This document shows, in pieces, positions 1-7,385 of a stretch of 8,077 nucleotides of DNA (position 1 is the stretch's first letter; each line of letters begins with the position of its first letter). The notes below the pieces were generated by a model, which was not told the DNA's origin, did no database searches, and saw nothing but the letters and a program-made list of their open reading frames with translations. This DNA comes from JASFYU01 sp045046905 (GTDB lineage: Bacteria > Bacteroidota > Bacteroidia > Flavobacteriales > Flavobacteriaceae): contig JASFYU010000046.1 in NCBI GenBank assembly GCA_045046905.1, positions 1 to 8,077 on the forward strand, given 5' to 3'. The position numbers and the translations under genes were made by a program.

Positions 1-564
1 GATTGTATTTGATTTAACAGCCATCTTCCAAGCTGGGATAATAGTATCGTTTGTACTTAAAGTCCGGCCCATCGACCATCCTACGACCTTTCGATGGAAA
101 AGATCGATAATGGCCGTTAAATACATCCAGCCCTGTTTAGTCCGTATATACATAATATCGGACACCCATACCTCATTTGCCCTAGCGACCGTAAAGTCCT
201 GATTTAATATATTGGGGGCTATTGGATAATTATGATCGGAACCTGTGGTAAACCTGAATTTACGCTTTCTTCTGGCAAACAGGTTATTGGCCTTCATTGT
301 CCTGGCTGTCCTAGGCCTTTATACACGATATCCCTTTTTCGAGAGTTCCGCTTTGATCCTCGGTGCCCCGCAACTCCCAAAGCTACCTTCGAAAATATCA
401 CGGATGGCCAATGATATGTCCTCGTTCTCCCTGCCCGACCAATTATAATACCCACTTTTACTTATCTCGAACATTCTGCACATCATCCCAACTGGGAATT
501 TAAATTTGTGGTGTTTTATGAACCTATATTTTTCCGGTCGCCCTAGGAGAAGATGGCCATTGCC
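1..564 (-). pseudogene. IS3-family transposase OrfB, interrupted by a stop codon and truncated by the window edge
   Basis: Translation of the minus strand in the -1 phase relative to orfA gives a recognisable OrfB. The N-terminal part reads GRPEKYRFIKHHKFKFPVG, then MCRMFEISKSGYYNW, then GSCGAPRIKAELSKKGYRV (HTH_21 region). A TAA follows at 319-321, where relatives usually have serine (GYRVSRPR). The frame then continues open for 106 codons to base 1, through RPRTARTMKAN and into the rve integrase core with VWVSDIMYI, which holds the first catalytic Asp of the DDE triad, and LTAIIDLFHRKVVGW. The second catalytic Asp and the Glu are beyond the window. A separate OrfB start could be the ATG at 484-486. 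The single stop would truncate a standalone OrfB to about 55 residues. A sequencing error is the main alternative to true inactivation. Confidence 0.85.
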
Positions 565-830
565 TTTTTTAGGATATCGCGCTCCAGTTCGGCGTTCCTA
601 AATATTTTCTTCAATTCCGCTATCTCCCGTTGCTCGTCCGTCAGCTTTGGATTTCCCTTTCCCGGAAAACTATTGTTCCCATAATTCCTGGATTCCCTTG
701 GCCAGTGCCTCAATACCGATGAAGGTATATCCAGTTCCCTGCATATCTCCACAACGCTGCCACGGGCATAGCTCAATTCAACAGCCTTTTGTTTTAACTC
801 TACAGTGTAATTCCTTTTTTTTCTTGACAT
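543..830 (-). CDS. IS3-family transposase OrfA (helix-turn-helix protein)
   Basis: This 95-residue protein is the DNA-binding OrfA of an IS3-family element; it recognises the terminal repeats and is fused by frameshifting to the catalytic OrfB. Residues about 1-50 form the transposase helix-turn-helix (HTH_Tnp_1 type), with the family pattern of a basic N-terminus, an AVEL helix, ICRELDIPSSVLRHW as the turn and recognition helix, and the following SFPGKGN linker. Residues about 65-90 (EIAELKK to AELERDILKKA) are the typical leucine-zipper coiled coil used for dimerisation. The length is normal for the family. The frame ends in TAG at 543-545, after the slippage motif at 564-570. The ATG at 828-830 fits family N-termini, which usually begin just before a KKxxYT-like segment. 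I see no damage in this ORF. Confidence 0.92.
   Translation of the reverse strand: MSRKKRNYTVELKQKAVELSYARGSVVEICRELDIPSSVLRHWPRESRNYGNNSFPGKGNPKLTDEQREIAELKKIFRNAELERDILKKAMAIFS
564..570 (-). other. Programmed -1 frameshift site, A AAA AAG
   Basis: On the minus strand the orfA codons CTA AAA AAG place the heptamer A AAA AAG exactly in the X XXY YYZ phase used for -1 slippage. Slipping there joins OrfA at its LKK to the orfB frame, which continues GNGHLLLGRPEKYRF. This is the standard mechanism for making the OrfAB transposase in the IS3 family. No stimulatory stem-loop was worked out. Confidence 0.8.
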
Positions 831-872
831 TTTTCAAAGTTGATTTTAAAAGCGAACACGCTCTTAACCTTA

Positions 873-897
873 TGTCCAGTTAAATATAGTAAGTCCA
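873..897 (-). repeat. Candidate terminal inverted repeat (left end) of the IS3-family element
   Basis: Read on the minus strand from 897, the sequence begins TGGACTTACTATATTT and continues to CTGGACA. IS3-family ends start with TG and often carry a TGGAC-like core about 20 bases in, for example in IS2 and IS150. The partner repeat is outside the window, so the end is inferred from resemblance and from its distance to orfA. A target duplication, if present, would start at 898 (ACT or ACTT). Confidence 0.55.
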
Positions 898-1012
898 ACT
901 TGCCATCGGCGCTCGGTAAGGTCACTTGGATAATTTCGCATATCTTATCGTTTTTATAGTTAAAAATAAAAGGCCCGAAACATTTCCTTGCAATCCAAGT
1001 CGCCGCACTCAT
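898..1012 (-). pseudogene. Unidentified minus-strand gene stub abutting the IS end (possible interrupted gene)
   Basis: Thirty-eight codons are open from the ATG at 1010-1012 up to the predicted IS boundary, beginning MSAATWIARKCFGPF and ending VTLPSADGK. The frame runs on by chance into the IS for 32 more codons. The stretch before the ATG is A/T-rich (ATTAAATTAAAAA), as is usual for starts in this phylum, and the stub is divergent from fecR. I do not recognise the protein, and it does not resemble an ECF sigma factor. It may be the 5' end of a gene cut by the insertion, or a chance ORF; the evidence does not settle which. The plus strand over this stretch has no convincing reading frame. 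Confidence 0.3.
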
Positions 1013-1028
1013 TTTTTAATTTAATTGC

Positions 1029-1046
1029 TTAACAGGCTTTTAACAG
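1029..1046. repeat. Direct repeat TTAACAG x2, 11-bp period, upstream of fecR
   Basis: TTAACAG occurs at 1029-1035 and again at 1040-1046, embedded in the longer near-repeat GCTTAACAG / GCTTTTAACAG. The 11-bp spacing is about one helical turn. It lies between the minus-strand stub and the candidate fecR promoter, where it could bind a regulator for either direction. The repeat is short and could be chance. Confidence 0.3.
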
Positions 1047-1069
1047 TTGAATAAAAAAATTCAATTTTT

Positions 1070-1099
1070 TTTGCCCCTCTTTTCTTTTACGTACGTTAT
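1070..1099 (+). promoter_or_regulatory. Candidate promoter of the fecR-susCD operon (Bacteroidota type)
   Basis: TTTG at 1070-1073 is followed after 18 bases by TACGTTAT at 1092-1099. The Bacteroidota housekeeping promoter consensus is TTTG, a spacer of about 19-21 bases, then TAnnTTTG, so the -33 element fits well and the -7 element only partly. The leader to the fecR ATG at 1118 is short and A/T-rich. The position is plausible, but the match is not strong enough to exclude an ECF-type promoter instead. Confidence 0.35.
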
Positions 1100-1108
1100 T
1101 ATAATAAC
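1095..1108. promoter_or_regulatory. 14-bp perfect palindrome GTTATTATAATAAC, possible operator
   Basis: The sequence equals its own reverse complement over 14 bases and lies 9 bases before the fecR ATG. It overlaps by two bases a second perfect palindrome, ACGTACGT (1089-1096). Both coincide with the candidate -7 element, so a dimeric regulator bound here would block or modulate transcription. AT-rich palindromes arise fairly often by chance, so the operator role is an inference. Confidence 0.35.
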
Positions 1109-1117
1109 AATCTCTAT

Positions 1118-2278
1118 ATGAACAGTTTTGATAAAATCAAGTTACTTTCAAAGAAAGTTGCGAATTCTGCATTTAAAGGAAAAAAATCTTCAGATTTAGG
1201 AGAATTTTATGCCCTTACCGAAAATGATAAAAAGCAGATACTTTTTAATATTACCGATGAGAACAAAATTGAAGAACGTTTACAATTCACAAACAAATTA
1301 AATAAACAAAAGGCGTGGGAGATCATCAAAATTAGTACAAAGCAAGAGCCTAAGATTAAACCAATGTACTGGCTTTACGCAGCGGCATCTATTGTAGCCT
1401 TATTTAGCCTCACGTTTTTTTTAAATAAAGATGATGGGCAGCAAATTGACAAAACAACCATTGTTGATGACAATATCGAAATAGGGACAGATAAGGCAAC
1501 ATTGACTCTAGAAGATGGCTCAGAGATTATACTTGAAAAAGGAACAACTTACAAAACGCCGAACATAAACAGTAATGGTGAAAATATTGTTTATAAAGCT
1601 GAAGGAAGCCATGCGACAGAAATTGCTTATAACTATTTAACCATACCAAGAGGAGGACAATTTCATATACAATTTTCGGACGGTACTTCTGTCTGGTTAA
1701 ATTCCGAATCCCAATTAAAATATCCTGTAACATTTCTTGATGGTGCAACCCGAAAAGTAGAGCTCATATATGGCGAAGCCTATTTCGATGTCTCACCAAG
1801 CACAGAACATAAAGGCGCGAAGTTTAAGGTATTCATCCAATCCCAAGAGGTAGAAGTTTTAGGTACTGAATTCAATATAAAGGCTTATAAAGATGAAGCT
1901 AATATTTACACCACCTTGGTAGAAGGTGAAGTGGCTGTAAGGACAGCGACTTCACTTGTATTACTTGCGCCTAACCAACAAACAATTCTAAATATTAATA
2001 CTAATACTATAGAAATTGCTTCCGTTAATGTTTACAATGAGACTTCTTGGAAAAAAGGAGTTTTTAGTTTTGAAGGTAAAACGCTAGAAGAAATCATGAA
2101 AGTAGTTGGTAGATGGTATGACGTAAACACAGTTTTTACCAATAAAGACCTTAAAGAAAAGCAATTCGATGGAGTGCTGGAAAAAGAAAAACAAATAATC
2201 GACCTTTTAACAATTTTTAAAAACGCAAAAATTATAAATAACTATGAGATAAAAGCCAATACTATTACATTAAAATAG
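1118..2278 (+). CDS. FecR-family anti-sigma factor / transmembrane signal transducer
   Basis: This 386-residue inner-membrane protein should relay a signal from the outer-membrane transporter to an ECF sigma factor. Residues 1-82 are cytoplasmic and charged, with the flavobacterial pattern of an LSKKVANS helix, then ENDKKQILFNITDENK, and are expected to bind the sigma factor. Residues about 83-102 (MYWLYAAASIVALFSLTFFL) form the single membrane span. Residues about 172-275 are the periplasmic FecR domain, with the hallmarks IPRGGQFHIQFSDGTSVWLNS, GEAYFDV and VLGTEFNIKAY. Residues about 315-385 are the C-terminal DUF4974 domain (FSFEGKTLEEIMKVVGRWY), an STN-like fold. The length is normal. It lies 94 bp ahead of susC, whose STN domain is the expected partner. 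The cognate sigma gene, normally just upstream, is not in the visible sequence. The start is the first ATG, after an A/T-rich leader. Confidence 0.95.
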   Translation: MNSFDKIKLLSKKVANSAFKGKKSSDLGEFYALTENDKKQILFNITDENKIEERLQFTNKLNKQKAWEIIKISTKQEPKIKPMYWLYAAASIVALFSLTFFLNKDDGQQIDKTTIVDDNIEIGTDKATLTLEDGSEIILEKGTTYKTPNINSNGENIVYKAEGSHATEIAYNYLTIPRGGQFHIQFSDGTSVWLNSESQLKYPVTFLDGATRKVELIYGEAYFDVSPSTEHKGAKFKVFIQSQEVEVLGTEFNIKAYKDEANIYTTLVEGEVAVRTATSLVLLAPNQQTILNINTNTIEIASVNVYNETSWKKGVFSFEGKTLEEIMKVVGRWYDVNTVFTNKDLKEKQFDGVLEKEKQIIDLLTIFKNAKIINNYEIKANTITLK

Positions 2279-2372
2279 AAAAAAAGGAAATACAAGCTGA
2301 ACTCTGGAAAAGTCATTGCTCTCATTCCTTTTAAACTATTAATTGATTTACTCACAACTAATAAGCAAATTT

Positions 2373-5300
2373 ATGAAAATTAAATTAAAATCTCCTTTTC
2401 CAAAAAGGAAAAGAGTCCAACGTTTTATTATGAGAACGTTTATCTTCCTCTTTTGTGCCACAGCATTTAGTTTTTCTCCTGAAAATGTATTTTCACAGAA
2501 CGATAAGGTTACAATAGATTCGGATAAAGTAGTAACTGTCGATGAAATTTTCGACCTTATCAGGAAACAGACAAAATATAAGTTCATCTATGAAAACGGG
2601 CTTTTTAATAATGCTCCCAAAGTAGAATTGAAAAAAGGCGTAATTCTAGCAAAAAAACTGTTGAAAAAGGGATTAGCCTCTACAGATTACACTTTTGAAT
2701 TTATCAAAAATAAAACCATTATTATAAGAAGGGAAAATAAAATTACTTTAAAGAGTGTCCAGCAAACTTTCGTAAGAGGTATGATTACAGATGAAAGTGG
2801 GGAACCTTTACCTGGGGCAAATGTTATTGAAAAAGGTGTCTCTAATGGAGTACAAAGCGATTTTGATGGCAACTTTGAATTGGAAGTTGCGGGTCCGCAA
2901 TCTATATTAGTAATCTCCTATATTGGTTTTTTAACGAAAGAGATTCAAGTTAATATACAGACCAATATGGTTGTAGCCCTTGAGGAAAATGTTGCCAAAT
3001 TGGATGATGTGGTAGTGACTGCGCTTGGAATTAGGCGAAGTGAAAAGGCTTTGTCCTATTCTGTATCACAAGTAAACGGAGATAAATTTACAGAGGCTCG
3101 AGAGACCAATATTGCCAATGCCTTAACGGGGAAGATAGCAGGTGTCAATGCTACTGGTCTTGCCGTGGGTCCTGGTGGCTCTAGTCGCGTTCTTATTAGG
3201 GGAAACAGCTCTCTTTCAGGTGACAACAATCCTCTTTATGTGGTAAATGGCATGCCAATTGAAAATTCCGTTCCTGGAGGCAGAGGTACTACTAACGGCC
3301 GGGGGAGCAACAATAGTGGGATCAATGTTGACCGAGGCGATGGTATTGGCGGTATCAACCCTGATGACATTGAGAGCATAACTGTTCTGAAAGGTGGGGC
3401 TGCAGCTGCGCTCTATGGTTCAAGGGCGGCAAATGGAGTTATCCTAATTACCACTAAAAAAGGTTCTGCACGAAGTGGTATAGGAGTAGAATTTAATAGC
3501 AATTTTCAACTTTCGACTATTTCGCTCTTTCCGAAATATCAATATGAATATGGAGGAGGTAATAACGGAACTAGACCAAGTACACAGGATGAGGCCATAC
3601 AATGGGGGCGTTTATCTTTTGGAGAACGAGTAGATGGTGTACCCTCTATACAATTTGATGGCGTATATCGACCCTATAAATTTGTTAATGTAAAAGAGAA
3701 TATTAAAAATTTCTATGACACAGGTATTAATTTTGTCAATACTCTGGCTCTTTCTGGTGGTACTGAAGGTATTAACTTTAGATTATCCTTATCAAATTTA
3801 GATGCCAATAGCGTTGTTCCTAATTCTACCTTCACTCGAAAAACCAGCAATCTCAGCATAAATGCCAAATTGGGTAAAAGAATTAGCTTTCAATCAGTAT
3901 TCCAGTATAATTATGAGGAAGCCAATAACAGACCAGGCAATGGATATGCTGACTACAATACATCTTGGGCAACACACTTGGTCTCTAATACCGTTAATGT
4001 CTTGGATTTGGCTCCAGGTTTTGATGAAAATGGCAATGAGACCTTATGGAATTCAGTAAATGTTGCTAATAATCCTTATTTTGTTACAAATAAATATAGA
4101 ACTGCAGATATTAAAAACCGTTTCATCGGTCAGGCTAGCTTGCGCTTTGATCTAACGGATAATTTATTTATAAAAGCGGGAGTTAGTCGAGATTTTTACA
4201 ATTTTGAGTACGAAGGTATTGTGCCTACTGGTACGGCATTTAGGCCTAAAGGGATCTACGAGTCCTTCAAGACTGATGTATCTGAAACAAATTTTTTAGG
4301 TAGTGTTCATTTTGATGATCGCTTTTTTGATGATCTATTGAGTGTATCCGCCATGTTTGGAGGTAATAGACAAAGAAATAACAACAATACGACTACGATT
4401 AACGGGCAGGAGTATATAATTCCAGAATTTTATAGCTACACGAATTTGGCTGTCTTGTCCACAACTCCTTCTAATTTGAAAACAGGAATCAACTCTGTAT
4501 TTGGGTCATTTGACCTTGGTTATAAAAGCATGCTATACTTAACATTTACGGGTAGACAGGACTGGTTCTCTACCTTGAGTCCTGAGAACAATAGTATTTT
4601 TTATCCTTCTGTTGGAGGTAGTTTCATATTGTCAGAAGTACTGAAGATGCCTGATGTGATTAGCTTTGTTAAGTTGCGGTCGTCGTGGGCGCAAGTAGGT
4701 GGAGGTGCCCCGGACCCCTACCTGATTAACCAAACTTATGGTCTTGTACAGGGTGGACACAACGGCAGAACTGCTCAGGAAATTACCTCAGACATTGTTA
4801 CCAATCCTAACCTTAGGCCTTTGACATCAACGACGTTTGAAATAGGCGCAGATATAAAATTTTTAAATAAGCGCGCAGGTATAGATATAACCTATTATAA
4901 TAGTAAAACATCAGATGATATTGTTCAAGCGGATGTCTCTAATGCTTCAGGATACAGAAGGGCATTATTGAATGTCGGTGAACTTAGCAATAAAGGAATT
5001 GAGTTGTTATTGTCAGGAACACCTTTGAAATCATCTAACGGATTAACGTGGGATGTTAGCTATAATTTTGCTTACAATAAGAGCGAAATTATTTCTTTAA
5101 CCGAGGATAGTAGTAGCATACTTGTTGGTAAGGGTATAGGTCCGGCATTCATCCAACATGTTGAAGGAAAACCTTATGGCTCGATTTATGGTTATTATAT
5201 GGCAAGGAATGACAATGGCCAGAAAATATTTAACTCAAATAGTGGCTATGAGGTACGGAGTGAATTGTCTGATATGGGTCAAGGTGTTGCGCCAATATCC

Positions 5301-5813
5301 ATGGGCTTAAGCAATAGCTTTAGGTATAAGAACCTTTCATTGGATATCTTGCTGGATGGAAAATTCGGTAATAAAATATTTTCCAATCTGGCATATTATT
5401 CTCACAGATTTGGATTGACAAAAGAGACGCTACCGGGCAGGGAGAATGGCCTACTTCTTCAAGGCGTTGACACCAATGGCAATCCTTACGAAAGACTTGT
5501 ACCGGTAGAAGAAATTGATACCTATTATGATAATCAGAAAAAGTATACCGAGTTTTTTATGTATAACGGAGATTTTGTAAAACTTCGTGAGGTAGTTTTG
5601 ACTTATAGACTACCCGTAGGAAAGCTAGCTTTTCTTGGTGAGAAACAATCTACATCCATCGCATTGGTAGGTCGTAATTTGGCCATATTACATAAGAAGA
5701 CCGATTTGTTTGACCCAGAATCCAGTTATACGAGTGGAAATGCACAAGGCTTAGAGGCCTTTGGTGTGCCGCGAACACGAAATATTGGCGTCAATCTGAA
5801 AATTAAGTTTTAA
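2373..5813 (+). CDS. SusC/RagA-family TonB-dependent outer-membrane transporter with STN domain
   Basis: This 1146-residue protein is an outer-membrane nutrient importer that works with the SusD protein encoded next. Using the ATG at 2373, residues 1-41 are a signal peptide (basic KRKRVQR, then FIMRTFIFLFCATAFSF, cleavage near VFS-Q). Residues about 45-120 are the STN domain, present only in transducing transporters and matching the FecR protein upstream. Residues about 134-205 are a CarboxypepD_reg-like domain (GEPLPGANV, FDGNFEL, ISYIGF). A TonB box follows (LDDVVVTA, near 210-216), then the plug with LIRGNSSLSGDNNPLYVVNG and the SusC signature INPDDIESITVLKGGAAAALYG. The rest is the beta-barrel, ending in the usual aromatic residue (LKIKF). 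An in-frame TTG at 2343 is less likely because the ATG gives the usual MKIK start. The plug has VVNG where most relatives have VVDG. The substrate cannot be told from sequence. Confidence 0.96.
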   Translation: MKIKLKSPFPKRKRVQRFIMRTFIFLFCATAFSFSPENVFSQNDKVTIDSDKVVTVDEIFDLIRKQTKYKFIYENGLFNNAPKVELKKGVILAKKLLKKGLASTDYTFEFIKNKTIIIRRENKITLKSVQQTFVRGMITDESGEPLPGANVIEKGVSNGVQSDFDGNFELEVAGPQSILVISYIGFLTKEIQVNIQTNMVVALEENVAKLDDVVVTALGIRRSEKALSYSVSQVNGDKFTEARETNIANALTGKIAGVNATGLAVGPGGSSRVLIRGNSSLSGDNNPLYVVNGMPIENSVPGGRGTTNGRGSNNSGINVDRGDGIGGINPDDIESITVLKGGAAAALYGSRAANGVILITTKKGSARSGIGVEFNSNFQLSTISLFPKYQYEYGGGNNGTRPSTQDEAIQWGRLSFGERVDGVPSIQFDGVYRPYKFVNVKENIKNFYDTGINFVNTLALSGGTEGINFRLSLSNLDANSVVPNSTFTRKTSNLSINAKLGKRISFQSVFQYNYEEANNRPGNGYADYNTSWATHLVSNTVNVLDLAPGFDENGNETLWNSVNVANNPYFVTNKYRTADIKNRFIGQASLRFDLTDNLFIKAGVSRDFYNFEYEGIVPTGTAFRPKGIYESFKTDVSETNFLGSVHFDDRFFDDLLSVSAMFGGNRQRNNNNTTTINGQEYIIPEFYSYTNLAVLSTTPSNLKTGINSVFGSFDLGYKSMLYLTFTGRQDWFSTLSPENNSIFYPSVGGSFILSEVLKMPDVISFVKLRSSWAQVGGGAPDPYLINQTYGLVQGGHNGRTAQEITSDIVTNPNLRPLTSTTFEIGADIKFLNKRAGIDITYYNSKTSDDIVQADVSNASGYRRALLNVGELSNKGIELLLSGTPLKSSNGLTWDVSYNFAYNKSEIISLTEDSSSILVGKGIGPAFIQHVEGKPYGSIYGYYMARNDNGQKIFNSNSGYEVRSELSDMGQGVAPISMGLSNSFRYKNLSLDILLDGKFGNKIFSNLAYYSHRFGLTKETLPGRENGLLLQGVDTNGNPYERLVPVEEIDTYYDNQKKYTEFFMYNGDFVKLREVVLTYRLPVGKLAFLGEKQSTSIALVGRNLAILHKKTDLFDPESSYTSGNAQGLEAFGVPRTRNIGVNLKIKF

Positions 5814-5831
5814 AAAAAAAATAATTTAATT

Positions 5832-7379
5832 ATGATAAATAAATTTATTAAAATAATATATGTTATTGTTGGCGTTATAGCAATCAACACCATGTCGTCT
5901 TGCAGTGGTGACTTGGAAGAATTGAACATAGATCCAGATGCCTCGAATATACTTGTTCCCGAATTCTTTTTTACAAAGGCGCAACTAGATGCCGTAAATG
6001 TGAGTTATTTTGGTACCGCGGCACTGACAATCGGGGGTTCTATGCAGCATTTTTCGACCTATAAAGAGGTGCCTGCAGCTGGAGACAAATACTTTAATGA
6101 TGGTTATTCCAAAGCTTACTTTGGTCAGATGTACCTCGGGGCTGTAAATGAAATGGGAGAAGTTATACGTGCCCTAGAGGATCCTGATGATATAAACAGG
6201 CTGTCTATAGCTCGAATTTGGCGCACCTTTATTTTTCATCGTATTACTGACCTGTATGGGGATGTTCCCTATACAGAAGCAGGAAAAGGTTCGTCTGAAA
6301 ACTTAATTGCCCCCAAATACGACGAGCAATCTTTCATCTACAAGGATCTGCTGAATGAATTGGAACAAGCGATAAATAACATGGATTCATCTTTAGGAAG
6401 TTTTGGAGCTGGTGATTTGATTTATGGTGGAAACCTCGACCAATGGAAAAAATTCGGCTATTCAATGATGCTCCGTCTTGGCATGAGATTGACAGAAGTG
6501 GATGCAGCATTAGCAGAAACTTGGGTAAAAAAGGCTATTGCGGGTGGTGTGATTACGAATGATACAGACCTTGCACGTATTGAATATGTTGATGGCTCCC
6601 AAGTTGCCAGTAGAAATCCTATTGCAAGTGCATTGTTGAATGGAGACTATAACAATTCTCAGGATGAGGATAATGTGGAAGGTGGAAAATTTGCCAAAAC
6701 CTTTATTGACCATCTAAAAAATACGAAGGATCCACGTTTGGCAGTTATGGCGGTAGTTTGGGTTAATCAAAGTGGTACCTATATTTACGATAGCTCTTTT
6801 GATTTGCAAATCGGAATGCAAAACGCTGAGTTTAATAGTAAGCCACCTAATTTTGCCATCTTTTCAGAGCCGCATCCTCAGACTATTTTAAAATTTGATG
6901 CACCACTTCTTGTTTTTACCAGTGCTGAAGGAAACCTGCTTTTGGCAGAGGCTGCCATAAGAGGATGGTACGCAGGAGATGCACAATCTCTTTATGAAGA
7001 TGCTGTTAAGTCAGGAATGAGACAATGGAGCTTATTTGGCGATGCAGGAATTATTGATAATCAGGATATTGAAGATTATCTGATTCTTAATCCTTTTAAG
7101 ACGGCTGGTAGTTTTGAAGAAAAAATGGAACAGATACAAACTCAAAAATGGGTGTCGTTATTTTTGGATGAGTATGAAATATTTTCCAATTGGAGGCGTA
7201 CTGGGTATCCTGCTCTGGTACCAGTTAATTATCCTGGTAATTTGACAGGTGGGCAAATCCCTACTCGTTTTGTTCTCCCAGAATCGGAGCAGGCAACAAA
7301 CCAGGTTAACTTTAACGAAGCACTTGATAGACAGGGAGGAACAAATGATTTTTTAAGTAAGGTTTGGTGGGACAAATGA
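5832..7379 (+). CDS. SusD/RagB-family surface lipoprotein (SusD-like_2 type)
   Basis: This 515-residue lipoprotein is the substrate-binding lid of the SusC barrel. Residues 1-23 are a lipoprotein signal peptide with the lipobox MSSC and lipidated Cys24. The acidic residues just after it (SGDLEE) resemble the Bacteroidota export signal that sends lipoproteins to the cell surface. Family hallmarks are ELNIDPDAS at 30-38, the helical repeat region with RLSIARIWRTFIFHRITDLYG (about 123-143) followed by DVPYTEA, and DLIYGGNLDQWKKFGYSMMLRLGMRL (about 195-220). These fit the SusD-like_2 group (PF12771) better than classical starch SusD. It follows susC by 18 A-rich bases, so the two are co-transcribed. 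The start ATG at 5832 is fixed by the signal peptide. A strong hairpin directly follows the stop. The length is normal and no damage is seen. Confidence 0.95.
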   Translation: MINKFIKIIYVIVGVIAINTMSSCSGDLEELNIDPDASNILVPEFFFTKAQLDAVNVSYFGTAALTIGGSMQHFSTYKEVPAAGDKYFNDGYSKAYFGQMYLGAVNEMGEVIRALEDPDDINRLSIARIWRTFIFHRITDLYGDVPYTEAGKGSSENLIAPKYDEQSFIYKDLLNELEQAINNMDSSLGSFGAGDLIYGGNLDQWKKFGYSMMLRLGMRLTEVDAALAETWVKKAIAGGVITNDTDLARIEYVDGSQVASRNPIASALLNGDYNNSQDEDNVEGGKFAKTFIDHLKNTKDPRLAVMAVVWVNQSGTYIYDSSFDLQIGMQNAEFNSKPPNFAIFSEPHPQTILKFDAPLLVFTSAEGNLLLAEAAIRGWYAGDAQSLYEDAVKSGMRQWSLFGDAGIIDNQDIEDYLILNPFKTAGSFEEKMEQIQTQKWVSLFLDEYEIFSNWRRTGYPALVPVNYPGNLTGGQIPTRFVLPESEQATNQVNFNEALDRQGGTNDFLSKVWWDK

Positions 7380-7385
7380 TAGAAA

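Larger units (their letters stand above)
1..897 (-). mobile_element. IS3-family insertion sequence, partial (left end inside the window, right end cut off)
   Basis: This is a two-ORF element of the IS3 family, transcribed on the minus strand. The visible parts are an orfA with a helix-turn-helix and coiled coil, an A AAA AAG slippage motif, an orfB reading frame in the -1 phase, and a candidate terminal repeat ending at 897. That end lies 67 bp ahead of orfA, a usual leader length for the family. The orfB frame is still open at base 1, so the second half of the catalytic domain, the other terminal repeat and the second target-site copy lie outside the window. The orfB frame contains a TAA stop, so this copy is probably unable to transpose by itself. 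Its base composition is somewhat richer in G+C than fecR. Assignment to the family is firm; the IS3 or IS150 subgroup is less certain. Confidence 0.9.

Noticed and set aside
232..448. Plus-strand ORFs of 60 and 67 codons opposite orfB
   Set aside because: They are antisense to a clear IS3 OrfB reading frame and look like nothing known.
647..883. Plus-strand ORF of 78 codons opposite orfA
   Set aside because: It is the antisense shadow of orfA and its leader, and crosses the IS terminal repeat.
898..960. Plus-strand frame ending HILSFL before a stop, considered as the C-terminus of the missing sigma factor
   Set aside because: The residues do not resemble the region 4 helix-turn-helix end of ECF sigma factors, and the stretch is too short.
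2282..2332. Inverted repeat AAAAGGAA / TTCCTTTT between fecR and susC
   Set aside because: The 8-bp arms are simple in sequence and 35 bases apart, with no T-run, so a terminator or attenuator cannot be supported.
2343..2372. TTG start giving a 10-residue longer SusC
   Set aside because: The ATG at 2373 gives the usual MKIK-type N-terminus and a normal signal peptide; the extension adds nothing signal-like.
3862..4059. 65-codon plus-strand ORF inside susC
   Set aside because: It is an out-of-frame shadow within the SusC barrel region.
6510..6713. 67-codon minus-strand ORF inside susD
   Set aside because: It is antisense to a well-supported SusD domain.
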